From Cyanobacteria bacterium HKST-UBA02 (GTDB taxonomy: Bacteria; Cyanobacteriota; Vampirovibrionia; Obscuribacterales; Obscuribacteraceae): a DNA stretch of 8,887 bases. Each line of letters begins with the position of its first letter. Positions within the stretch are counted from its first letter, which is position 1. Shown here one piece after another: positions 1-6,168 of the stretch. A program made the position numbers and the translations under genes. Location of the stretch: positions 1 to 8,887 of the forward strand of contig JAGQHH010000086.1 in assembly GCA_020431945.1 (NCBI GenBank). The letters run 5' to 3'. The notes beneath the pieces were generated by a model. It made no database searches, had not been told where the DNA came from, and saw nothing but the letters and a program-made list of their open reading frames with translations.

Positions 1-181
1 AGATATCAAAGCCCTCTCTGGCGGCGGAGAACTGCTTGCCTTCTATCGTACAGCCGGGGGTATCGGCGTTAGGATAGAGATAGACCACGACCCATTGGCC
101 GCTCAGATGGGCAAGGCTTATCTCTTTGCCGTCCTGGTTGGGAAGCTTGAAGTCGGGAAAGTTCTGACCGGTGCCTAGCAT
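1..181 (-). CDS. Peroxiredoxin, Bcp/PrxQ (AhpC-TSA) family, N-terminal 60 residues, cut by window edge
   Basis: Thiol peroxidase that would reduce hydrogen peroxide and organic hydroperoxides in the cytoplasm. Only the first 60 codons lie in the window. Seen: the family N-terminus (G5-x-x-F8-P9-D10-F11, then L13-P14-N15-Q16-D17-G18-K19, the beta-hairpin before the core), a hydrophobic strand (W30-Y36), then Y36-P37-x-A39-D40-T41-P42-G43-C44-T45-x-E47, the classic peroxidatic-cysteine loop with C44 as the catalytic Cys. Odd: in typical Bcp/PrxQ the resolving Cys sits five residues after the peroxidatic one; here that position is K49, so this is a 1-Cys enzyme or uses a resolving Cys beyond the window. 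The start is well supported: an excellent Shine-Dalgarno sequence lies just upstream. It is the last visible gene of the minus-strand run that begins with the repeat protein. Family is sure; exact subfamily is not. Confidence 0.88.
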   Translation of the reverse strand, partial: MLGTGQNFPDFKLPNQDGKEISLAHLSGQWVVVYLYPNADTPGCTIEGKQFSAAREGFDI

Positions 182-185
182 GATT

Positions 186-193
186 CACCTCCT
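186..193 (-). promoter_or_regulatory. Strong ribosome binding site of the peroxiredoxin gene
   Basis: Read on the minus strand this is AGGAGGTG, near-perfect complementarity to the 16S rRNA 3' end, with AGGAGG six bases before the ATG at 181. It is much stronger than the sites of the two upstream genes in the same run, which suggests that the peroxiredoxin is made in larger amounts than its neighbours. That last point is inference. Confidence 0.75.
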
Positions 194-211
194 GAAAGTC
201 GAAGGCAAAGT

Positions 212-1084
212 CTAACCGGTCTCGAGCTCGCTGACAATCTCGAGGAGGTCGCTGCACTGATTGCGATTGGCCATGGCTCGATAGAGAAAGCCCGCCCCGG
301 CAGCGATGAAGCTGGCGGATACGACTCCCACCAGAGAAGAGAGAATGGCATCGATAACCGTGGTGGAGACCTGGATGACCGTGGCGTCCAGGAAGGGGAG
401 AAGGCTGCCGGCAGATTCAAGGAGCCCGGATGTGCCCATGGCGGGTACTTGCAAGAGTAGATCGATGAGACCGAAAAGAATCACGGCATAAACAAAAACA
501 CCGGGCTGGGACTTGAAATAGAGCCAGAGAGTCCCGAGACCGGCGAGGGGACTCTTGCCGTCGCTGACAATCACGACAGCAAGCTGATTGAGGAAGCGCA
601 TGCATGTATAAGGAAGCATGAAAGCCAGAAGGGAGAAGAGCCAGATTACCAGGGCGATCTCCTCTCCGGAGTTTTTGGCGGCCTCGGCCAGTTCCTGGTA
701 TCCCAGGAGCATGACTACAACGAACAGCTCGAGAATCACCGTGGGGGTGAAAAGCGCGATGGTGGCGGGCTTGCGGGCGCGATTGACGGCCTGTTTGAAG
801 GACGTCTCGGCGCCGGTCATGAAGAACCAGACTGCCAGGCAGCGGATACATATCTCATAAGTGAAAAAGATGATCGCCAGGCTCAGGGCGATCACAATGG
901 TGGCAAGATGCGGGATCTCCCTGTGGTCTCGCATGAGGAGCTCGGTAATGCCGGACCAGCAGAGATTGTAGAAGAGGCAGGGCAGGAAGAGCCCTTTCAT
1001 GAGCATGCGCAGGTGCTGTCTGATGAACCTGCCGCTTTCGCCTGCCAGGTCGGCAATGGTAGGGTCGACCCTTTTTAGCTCCAT
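212..1084 (-). CDS. Multi-pass integral membrane protein of unknown function
   Basis: I do not recognise the family. The 290-residue product has a short charged cytoplasmic N-terminus (about 1-27) and roughly six hydrophobic segments: about 30-50, 60-90 (probably one or two helices), 107-128, 142-160, 195-213 and 235-265, with a short polar C-terminus (270-290). Amphipathic stretches rich in Glu, Lys and Arg separate them (for example 93-106 and 130-142). There is no signal peptide, transporter signature, catalytic motif or ATP-binding motif that I can name. The arrangement loosely resembles uncharacterised glycerophosphoryl-phosphodiesterase-membrane-domain or DUF-type six-helix proteins, but I would not assign it. 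The start is supported by GGAG four bases upstream of the ATG. It lies 20 bases after the repeat protein and 30 before the peroxiredoxin, so it is probably co-transcribed with both and may be the membrane partner of the repeat protein (inference). Confidence 0.8.
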   Translation of the reverse strand: MELKRVDPTIADLAGESGRFIRQHLRMLMKGLFLPCLFYNLCWSGITELLMRDHREIPHLATIVIALSLAIIFFTYEICIRCLAVWFFMTGAETSFKQAVNRARKPATIALFTPTVILELFVVVMLLGYQELAEAAKNSGEEIALVIWLFSLLAFMLPYTCMRFLNQLAVVIVSDGKSPLAGLGTLWLYFKSQPGVFVYAVILFGLIDLLLQVPAMGTSGLLESAGSLLPFLDATVIQVSTTVIDAILSSLVGVVSASFIAAGAGFLYRAMANRNQCSDLLEIVSELETG

Positions 1085-1104
1085 GCTTCTCCGGCCTCGT
1101 CGGA

Positions 1105-2316
1105 CTAAACGCCGCTGTCCAGCTCCATCCTGGTCTTGGCGATCCAGTTGAGCTCTTTCAGGGCCTCGTCGGCGGAAAGGCGTCTGGAGCGGCAGTGATT
1201 GAGGACGACGATGGCTTTTTCGAGATCGAGGAAGCCGGTGCGCATGAGAAACTGGCAGCGGCTGGCATTGTGCATGGTGAACTCATCCACCAGATCGGCA
1301 GCGAGGAGATTGTGACCGAGCTCGGCAAGAGTGAGGTTGTCTTTGTTGAACACAGCGTCCCTGGCTTCTCTCGATATGATACCGGATGCGGTGAGGAGCT
1401 GCCAGACCGACTTGGAGTCTTCCTGCGTGGCGGTGCTCACGGCGAGCTCGGTGAGCGCGCTGGTGGGAGAGAATCCCCGCGCCGAAACTTTGTTGAGGAT
1501 CTGGGCTGCCTGATCTTCGGTGAGAGTGGCGTTGATCACCATCTCCTGCAACTCCAGGGCGATCTCGAGATCCGGGCGCTTGACCAGACCTTTCTGGATC
1601 ATCGCCTGTCCCACCGGAATCTCGCTATCCAGGGCCATCTCCAGGGCGGACAGAACATCCGCCTCTTCCATGAGTCCGGCTTTTATGAAAAGCTCGCCGA
1701 TCAGGGTATGCGGTCTGATCGGCTGGCGGTAGAAACCCAGCTCTTTCAGGGACTCTTCGAGATTGATCCGCCGGCGCCTGGTGGTTTTCAGGGCTTTGAT
1801 GGCCTGATCCCTGGATACTTTGCCGTCTCGCACCAGGACCTGGGCGGTCAGCGCCGCCGAGAGCATCTCCCGGGAGATGGAGCCATAAAGGAGAATGATC
1901 CGCCCCAGGGGAAGACCGGCCTCTTTGCTGTCCTGGAGGAAGCGGTCGAGCTCGTCGTGTCCGATAAAGCCTGCCTCGTAAAGGATTTCTCCCAGCTTGA
2001 TAGTCGGCTGTTTCGGATTGATCTTGCGACCGGTTTTGACCATTGCTTCGTCCAGGGTGATTCCGGTCTGGAACACCATGGTGAGAAGGGATACAGCCCC
2101 GTCGATGTCGATCTGGTTGTCCCGGTGCATTGACTGGAGCTGGACCGAAGTCAAAAGGACCTCTTCCGAGACGGTGCCGCACATGACAAGCATCTTGCCG
2201 ATGGGCATGCTCGTCTCCTTGGCCAGCTCGATGGCTTCTAAAAGCTGCTGGGAGGTCAGGATGCCCGACCGGATGAGCAGCTCGCCTAGTTTGATTGCTT
2301 TACTGGGGCGCTCCAT
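1105..2316 (-). CDS. Protein of four 98-residue repeats with MshEN/GspE-N-like modules, no ATPase domain
   Basis: A 403-residue soluble protein with no signal peptide or membrane helix. It consists of four tandem units at about 8-96, 106-194, 204-292 and 302-390. Equivalent glycines (G18, G116, G214, G312) and equivalent ends (residues 88-92, 186-190, 284-288, 382-386) are each exactly 98 apart. Each unit opens with (K/I)LGE(L/I)L-x3-G-(I/F/L), followed by a helix with L-x3-(A/F), then P-(I/L/V)-G-x-x-(L/I)-x3-G-x-(V/I)-S at 38-50, 136-148 and 234-246. This resembles the N-terminal domain of type II secretion/type IV pilus ATPases, the MshEN fold that binds cyclic di-GMP in some members. Unit 4 is the most diverged. 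No Walker A or B motif follows, so it is not the ATPase. A role as scaffold, adaptor or nucleotide sensor is inference; the arginine expected in the RLG motif is Lys in units 1-2 and absent in 3. It is the first gene of a probable minus-strand operon and has only a weak Shine-Dalgarno (GAAGTG). Confidence 0.8.
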   Translation of the reverse strand: MERPSKAIKLGELLIRSGILTSQQLLEAIELAKETSMPIGKMLVMCGTVSEEVLLTSVQLQSMHRDNQIDIDGAVSLLTMVFQTGITLDEAMVKTGRKINPKQPTIKLGEILYEAGFIGHDELDRFLQDSKEAGLPLGRIILLYGSISREMLSAALTAQVLVRDGKVSRDQAIKALKTTRRRRINLEESLKELGFYRQPIRPHTLIGELFIKAGLMEEADVLSALEMALDSEIPVGQAMIQKGLVKRPDLEIALELQEMVINATLTEDQAAQILNKVSARGFSPTSALTELAVSTATQEDSKSVWQLLTASGIISREARDAVFNKDNLTLAELGHNLLAADLVDEFTMHNASRCQFLMRTGFLDLEKAIVVLNHCRSRRLSADEALKELNWIAKTRMELDSGV

Positions 2317-2411
2317 CTGTTCACTTCAAGACTCGAACTCTTACTTGCATACAAATATAACTGATTGCAGGGGGAACAAAATGATGTGTAATATATACTC
2401 CGAGAGAAGCG
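2317..2411. promoter_or_regulatory. Divergent intergenic region, likely two back-to-back promoters
   Basis: These 95 bases separate the minus-strand repeat-protein gene from the plus-strand oxidoreductase gene and are clearly AT-richer than the surrounding coding DNA. On the plus strand TTGCAG (2365-2370) is followed after 18 bases by TAATAT (2389-2394), a plausible sigma-70-type pair, although it would give a leader of only about 11 bases; TTGCAT at 2345-2350 is an alternative -35. On the minus strand TATATT-like hexamers are present without a convincing -35. No clear operator palindrome is seen. That the promoters are here follows from gene orientation; the exact elements are uncertain. Confidence 0.4.
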
Positions 2412-3995
2412 ATGCCAGAAGAGAAAGCCATTATCATTGGTGCCGGTCCGGCGGGTCTGACAGCCGGCTTCGAGCTTCTCGAGCGCTCCAGCGTGAGACC
2501 GATAATTCTCGAGAAAAGCGATTATATCGGCGGCCTGGCTCGCACGATGAATTACAAGGGAAACCGCATCGATATCGGTCCCCACCGATTTTTCTCCAAA
2601 TCAGACCGGGTGATGGACTGGTGGATGGCCATGATGCCGGTGGAAGCCCTGCCGGGTGAAGAGCACGAGATCACCTATCACCAGAAGAAGCGGACCATCA
2701 CCGTGGAAGGCGAGAGCCAGGACGATGGCTCGGGCAATATCATGATCCTGCTCAAGCGCCGGACACGGATCTACTATCTGCGCAAGTTCTTCGACTATCC
2801 CATCAGCCTGAAGGTCCAGACATTCACCAATCTCGGTCTGACGAAGACCATGAGAATTGGGTTCAGCTATCTGGGCGCCCTCATGTTTCCGATAAAACCG
2901 GAGACCAATCTCGAGCAGTTCATCACCAACCGTTTCGGTCGCGAGCTCTACCTGACCTTTTTCAAAGACTATACAGAGAAAGTCTGGGGCATCGATTGCG
3001 ACAAGATCAGCGCTGCCTGGGGCGCGCAGCGGATCAAAGGGCTCTCGATCATCAAGGCCGTCATGCATGCTCTCAAAAAGATTTTTGCCGGCATCGGCGA
3101 TCTCCGGCAGAAACAGACCGAGACCTCGCTGGTCGAGCAGTTTCTCTATCCCAAGCTGGGCACCGGCAGCATGTGGGAAAAGGTGGCTGGACTGATCAAG
3201 GACAAAGGGGGCGAGGTCCGCCAGGGCTTCGAGGTGGAGCGCCTGATTCTCGATGAGAGCGGCAGGCGTGTCACCGGCGTGGAGTTAAGGAATCTCGAGA
3301 ACAACGAGATCGATACCCTGGAGGGCGATTATTTCTTCTCGACGATGCCGGTCAAAGAGCTCATCGCCAAGCTCGGTGACAGTGTCCCTGAAAAGGTCAG
3401 AGAAGTGAGCGATGGTCTCGTGTACCGGGATTTCATCGAAGTCGGGCTTCTGGTCAAAAAGATGGCTATCAAGGATCGTGAATCGGGAGGCCGGGACCTG
3501 ATCTCGGACAACTGGATCTATATCCAGGAAAATGACGTCATGATCGGCCGGCTGCAGATCTATAACAACTGGGGCACCGAGATGGTGGCGGATCCCGAAA
3601 CGGTCTGGCTGGGTCTCGAGTATTTCTGCAACGAGACCGATGACATCTGGACCTGGGATGACGAGCGCCTCAAAGAGCTGGGGGCTTTCGAGCTCGACAA
3701 GATCGGGATCATCAAGAAAGAAGATACTCTCGATGCCATGGTGATTCGTATGCCCAAGACTTATCCCGGCTATTTCGGGACTTACGATCGGTTCGACGAG
3801 ATCGTCGAATATGTCAACACGATCGAGAATCTTTTCCTGTGCGGGCGCAATGGCATGCACAAATACAACAACCAGGACCACTCGATGCTCACCGCTATGG
3901 TGGCGGTGGACAATATCGTGGCTGGTATCAAAACCAAGGAAAATATCTGGGAAGTCAACACCGAGATGGAATATCACGAGGAGAAGAAGAGCTGA
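2412..3995 (+). CDS. FAD-dependent oxidoreductase (protoporphyrinogen-oxidase/UDP-galactopyranose-mutase-like superfamily)
   Basis: A 527-residue cytoplasmic flavoprotein of the amine-oxidase/COG1232 group. Seen: N-terminal Rossmann motif G10-A-G12-P-A-G15 with E34 at the end of strand 2 to bind the FAD ribose, then G40-G41-L-A-R44 and G50-N-R-x-D54-x-G56-x-H58-x-F60, the second flavin motif. G250-T-G-S-M-W255-E256 lies in the middle. The C-terminal flavin signature C477-G-R479-N-G-M482-H-x-Y485-N-N-Q-D489-H recalls the GR...YxNxD motif of UDP-galactopyranose mutase. Length and motif order match the widespread bacterial proteins annotated only as NAD(P)/FAD-dependent oxidoreductase (PRK07208-like, from memory). 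About 25 extra residues at 85-112, Lys/Arg-rich then Gly/Asp-rich, interrupt the usual short link before the conserved I120-Y-Y. The substrate is unknown; the coupled glycosyltransferase suggests a sugar, polyprenol or lipid intermediate (inference). Heme synthesis is unlikely given the context. GAGAGAAG precedes the ATG. Confidence 0.85.
   Translation: MPEEKAIIIGAGPAGLTAGFELLERSSVRPIILEKSDYIGGLARTMNYKGNRIDIGPHRFFSKSDRVMDWWMAMMPVEALPGEEHEITYHQKKRTITVEGESQDDGSGNIMILLKRRTRIYYLRKFFDYPISLKVQTFTNLGLTKTMRIGFSYLGALMFPIKPETNLEQFITNRFGRELYLTFFKDYTEKVWGIDCDKISAAWGAQRIKGLSIIKAVMHALKKIFAGIGDLRQKQTETSLVEQFLYPKLGTGSMWEKVAGLIKDKGGEVRQGFEVERLILDESGRRVTGVELRNLENNEIDTLEGDYFFSTMPVKELIAKLGDSVPEKVREVSDGLVYRDFIEVGLLVKKMAIKDRESGGRDLISDNWIYIQENDVMIGRLQIYNNWGTEMVADPETVWLGLEYFCNETDDIWTWDDERLKELGAFELDKIGIIKKEDTLDAMVIRMPKTYPGYFGTYDRFDEIVEYVNTIENLFLCGRNGMHKYNNQDHSMLTAMVAVDNIVAGIKTKENIWEVNTEMEYHEEKKS
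3978..3983 (+). promoter_or_regulatory. Ribosome binding site inside the oxidoreductase 3' end that decides the glycosyltransferase start
   Basis: GAGGAG lies eight bases before CTG at 3992-3994, which overlaps the oxidoreductase stop TGA at 3993-3995. No ATG, GTG or TTG in the glycosyltransferase frame is near this site. The first downstream ATG (4034) has no purine-rich stretch before it and would cut into the first membrane helix. The only upstream start (GTG at 3839) would overlap the oxidoreductase by more than 150 bases with non-family sequence. Confidence 0.55.
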
Positions 3996-5533
3996 CCATC
4001 TGGCAAAAGGCTACCTGGACACTGGTCATTCTGATGGCGCTGGGCTTCGCCTTTCTCTACCTCTCCGGATTTTTCGTCGCTCTTTCCTCACCTTTCTCCA
4101 TCGAATACGAAGGACCCTGTCTCTGGGCTGCAAATCGGCTGGCGCACGGGCTGGGCATCTATGACCCCCAGCGCCTTACTCAGGCACCATGGGAAGTGAT
4201 TATCTACCCACCGGTCTATTTCCTGGTCTCGGTGCCTTTTCTTGTATTCGGCGGGCCCAGCTATTGGGGATTGCGCCTGGTGAGCATCATCGCTTTCCTG
4301 GTCAGCCTGGTCTCGTCCTACCGGCTTTTTTCCAGGACATCCGAAAGCCAGCTGGCGGTCTTCATCGCCCTTCTAGCTTTCGCCACTTTCAATCCGGTCC
4401 TGAGCTGGTCCCTGAAAGGTCGTGTGGACATGCTCTCCATGGCTTTCTCAATCGTTGCCCTGGACTGGTTCTGGTCCACCTACGAGAATCTGGAGGAGAA
4501 CAAAGACGATAAGAAAGTCTCCGGGACCAGGCTGCTTTTCCTGTACAGCCCGGCGATCCTGGCCTCGGTTTTGAGCATCTATACCAAACAACCGTCGGTG
4601 GTGGTGCCGCTTTCTATCTTTCTCTTTCTGGTTGCAGTCAAAAAGCTCGATCAGGCGATCATTTTCGGATTCTCTTCCGCTGCCCTTGGCGGTCTGATAT
4701 TTCTTTCGGTCAATCACTGGACCGACGGCGGTTTTCTCGCTCATATGCGCTTTCTGAGCCAGATGCCATTTTCGGTGGACGATCTGACCAAGCATCTTTC
4801 CTGGATCGGTGCCGACTGGGCGAAAATTGCGCTTCTGCCACTGGTGATGGGACTTTTCCTCATGCGTAAAAAGGCCGGCAGAGAGCTCATTCTGCCTGTG
4901 CTGATCGCTGTCACGAGCGGTCTCATTACGATCTACACACTCGGGACGGTTTATGCAAACGTCAATCACTGTTTGCATTTCTACTGGGCGCTCTGCTGGC
5001 TTCTCGCTATTTTCGCCTGCGCCGCGCCTTCGGTGTCAGGCATCCTGGTGGTCGTCTCTAGCCTGGTGAATGCCTGCACCATGCAAATGTGGCTTTCCAC
5101 CCTGACAGCGTCGGCCCAGAAAGTATCCCAGTCCGAGCGGGTGCTCAAGAGCGTCGACCTGCGCAATACCACTATGTTCGTGGAAGACCCGGCGATTGCC
5201 ATCAAGGCCGGTGCCACGCCTCTCTTCGTGGACGTTGCTACATTCATTCAGATCTGGCAGGAGAATGGTAAGTCCATGGACGATCTCAAAGCCGATCTTC
5301 GCCGCCGTGCCTACAGTGCAGTGGTAATCAACAAACACGACAGCCAGCTCGAGCGACCTCCTTATTTCTGGGACGAGGACTTCGTCAAAGAGGTTACCGA
5401 CAACTACCGATTCGCCGGGCCGGTGGTTGGCAATGGCGAGATCCAGAACCTCTATATAAGGAAAGAGGACCCGGAGCAGTCGAATGAGGGTGCCGGCGAA
5501 GAAACGCCTAAAGATTCTGCTCCAGATTCTTGA
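3992..5533 (+). CDS. GT-C type membrane glycosyltransferase (GT39/GT87-like, polyprenyl-phosphate-sugar dependent)
   Basis: Probable inner-membrane transferase that moves a sugar from a polyprenyl-phosphate donor to an envelope acceptor. If translation starts at CTG 3992 the product has 513 residues; a start at ATG 4034 gives 499. Seen: a charged N-terminus and first membrane helix (8-33), then the first periplasmic loop with E38-Y-E40-G and G53-x-G-I-Y57-D58, where GT-C enzymes carry the catalytic acidic residue, and Y72-P-P-V-Y76 typical of ArnT/GT87-like proteins. About ten further hydrophobic helices follow to near residue 390. A soluble C-terminal domain (about 400-490) contains the recurrent pattern of a 'fate' loop and a late aromatic/acidic segment, ending in an acidic, probably disordered tail. 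The donor and acceptor cannot be told from the sequence. It is translationally coupled to the oxidoreductase, so the two should act on one pathway. Its last 26 bases overlap the convergent YkgJ-family gene. Confidence 0.75.
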   Translation: MTIWQKATWTLVILMALGFAFLYLSGFFVALSSPFSIEYEGPCLWAANRLAHGLGIYDPQRLTQAPWEVIIYPPVYFLVSVPFLVFGGPSYWGLRLVSIIAFLVSLVSSYRLFSRTSESQLAVFIALLAFATFNPVLSWSLKGRVDMLSMAFSIVALDWFWSTYENLEENKDDKKVSGTRLLFLYSPAILASVLSIYTKQPSVVVPLSIFLFLVAVKKLDQAIIFGFSSAALGGLIFLSVNHWTDGGFLAHMRFLSQMPFSVDDLTKHLSWIGADWAKIALLPLVMGLFLMRKKAGRELILPVLIAVTSGLITIYTLGTVYANVNHCLHFYWALCWLLAIFACAAPSVSGILVVVSSLVNACTMQMWLSTLTASAQKVSQSERVLKSVDLRNTTMFVEDPAIAIKAGATPLFVDVATFIQIWQENGKSMDDLKADLRRRAYSAVVINKHDSQLERPPYFWDEDFVKEVTDNYRFAGPVVGNGEIQNLYIRKEDPEQSNEGAGEETPKDSAPDS

Positions 5534-6044
5534 GGACGTCGTCCAGGTAGGGGCAGCGATATGAGCCGCAGATACCGGGCTTGATCTCATGCACTCCGCA
5601 GAGCATGTCCTCGTTCTGGAACATGCAGGGGAAGCCCTTTTCCCTGGAGGGCAGAACGCGCATGGCCGGATAATTGGCCGGCGTCTGCCAGGTGGTCTTG
5701 TCCGGAAACATGGCACTGCCTTCCTCGTAGTCGATGAAAACGTCCTTGTGGGTGTAGCCCTTGCCGGTACTGCTGTTCAGATCGGTAAGAAAGCGCTCGC
5801 TGTCCGTAATCGGGCCGATAATCCAGTCTCGCTCTCCGATGGTGCAACAGATCCCCGACTGACCTTCGATACCGAAGCAAAACTTGTTGCAGACATAATA
5901 ATTGGTCTCCCCGATGAGCTCCGCTTTGCTCATCGGTCCTTTGCGGGCGCAGCCAGGGGATTTGGATTCCTGGAATCCGGAAGCCGGGGCGTCCGAAACC
6001 GGAGCGGCTGCAAGCTTGAGCAGCCGCATTATCGTGAATAGCAT
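5508..6044 (-). CDS. YkgJ-family cysteine-cluster protein (putative zinc/iron-chelating)
   Basis: A 178-residue protein with the YkgJ/CxxCxxCC-type metal-cluster pattern: C52-x3-C56, then C66-C67, then C140, C149, H152, K155-P156 and C159, with an extra C164. The closing part C-x8-C-x2-H-x2-K-P-x2-C matches the 'C-x-x-H/Y-x-x-R/K-P-x-x-C' end of the family. Family members are thought to bind zinc or an iron cluster; their reaction is unknown. Between C67 and C140 lies the usual helical/aspartate-rich insert. About 45 residues precede the domain: residues 1-13 could form a short amphipathic or hydrophobic helix, followed by a Pro/Ser linker with C32. A strong Shine-Dalgarno fixes the start at 6044; M38 is a less likely alternative. 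It lies 117 bases downstream of the HTTM gene, so it may be a separate unit. It overlaps the glycosyltransferase tail-to-tail. Confidence 0.82.
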   Translation of the reverse strand: MLFTIMRLLKLAAAPVSDAPASGFQESKSPGCARKGPMSKAELIGETNYYVCNKFCFGIEGQSGICCTIGERDWIIGPITDSERFLTDLNSSTGKGYTHKDVFIDYEEGSAMFPDKTTWQTPANYPAMRVLPSREKGFPCMFQNEDMLCGVHEIKPGICGSYRCPYLDDVLKNLEQNL

Positions 6045-6047
6045 TTT

Positions 6048-6054
6048 CTCCTCC
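6048..6054 (-). promoter_or_regulatory. Ribosome binding site of the YkgJ-family gene
   Basis: On the minus strand this reads GGAGGAG, three bases (five for the GGAGG core) before the ATG at 6044. It favours the full 178-residue product over an internal start at M38. Confidence 0.65.
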
Positions 6055-6080
6055 GTTTTGCTTTTGCAAGCGACACGAAG

Positions 6081-6100
6081 AGCGCCTCCGCCAGGGCGCT
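6081..6100. terminator. GC-rich hairpin, possible weak terminator or leader structure
   Basis: AGCGCC (6081-6086) and GGCGCT (6095-6100) form a six-base GC-rich stem with an eight-base loop. On the minus strand it lies in the leader or promoter zone of the YkgJ-family gene, downstream of the HTTM gene, and is followed by CTTCG rather than a T-run. On the plus strand it is followed by a short T-rich stretch (GTCTTTGT). It may stop transcripts arriving from either side, but it is not a canonical intrinsic terminator. Confidence 0.3.
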
Positions 6101-6119
6101 GTCTTTGTATGGTTAAAAG

Positions 6120-6139
6120 CGATTGATACCTATCAAACG
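6120..6139. promoter_or_regulatory. Palindrome, candidate operator
   Basis: TTGATACCTATCAA (6123-6136) is a two-arm inverted repeat with six-base arms and a two-base centre. One mismatched pair further out, CG...CG extends it to 20 bases. On the minus strand its first arm reads TTGATA, a near-consensus -35, placed about 80 bases upstream of the YkgJ-family start, so a dimeric regulator bound here could control that gene. No good -10 follows at 16-18 bases (ACCATA is the nearest), so the promoter part is weak. Confidence 0.35.
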
Positions 6140-6168
6140 ATGATATGGCTACTCCGTGAAATCATCGT
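6137..6168. terminator. Inverted repeat at the end of the HTTM gene
   Basis: ACGATGAT (6137-6144) and ATCATCGT (6161-6168) are perfect eight-base arms with a 16-base spacer, spanning the HTTM stop codon. Read on the minus strand the second arm is followed by only three T residues and then runs directly into the TTGATA palindrome. It may weakly end the toroid-DUF362-HTTM transcript or protect its 3' end; AT-rich arms make it an unstable stem. Confidence 0.25.

Noticed and set aside
1195..2133. Long plus-strand open frame of 312 codons opposite the repeat-protein gene
   Set aside because: It is antisense to a gene with clear repeats and ribosome site context; the frame is rich in His, Arg, Gly and Asp with no domain, and is the shadow expected from this codon usage.
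1105..2316. Calling the repeat protein a GspE/PilB/MshE ATPase
   Set aside because: Only the N-terminal-domain-like units are present; no Walker A, Walker B, Asp box or His box can be found, and the protein ends after the fourth unit.
3285..3977. Minus-strand open frame of 230 codons opposite the oxidoreductase
   Set aside because: Asp/His/Ile-rich shadow of the conserved flavoprotein reading frame; no ribosome site and no known motif.
3839..3991. Upstream GTG start for the glycosyltransferase
   Set aside because: It would overlap the conserved C-terminal flavin motif of the oxidoreductase by over 150 bases, and the added residues are Gln/Gly/His-rich without resemblance to the family.
2412..3995. 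Calling the oxidoreductase protoporphyrinogen oxidase (hemG/hemY) or UDP-galactopyranose mutase (glf)
   Set aside because: Flavin motifs are shared across the superfamily, but overall length, the GTGSMWE segment and the coupled glycosyltransferase fit a separate uncharacterised group; no heme or galactofuranose genes are nearby.
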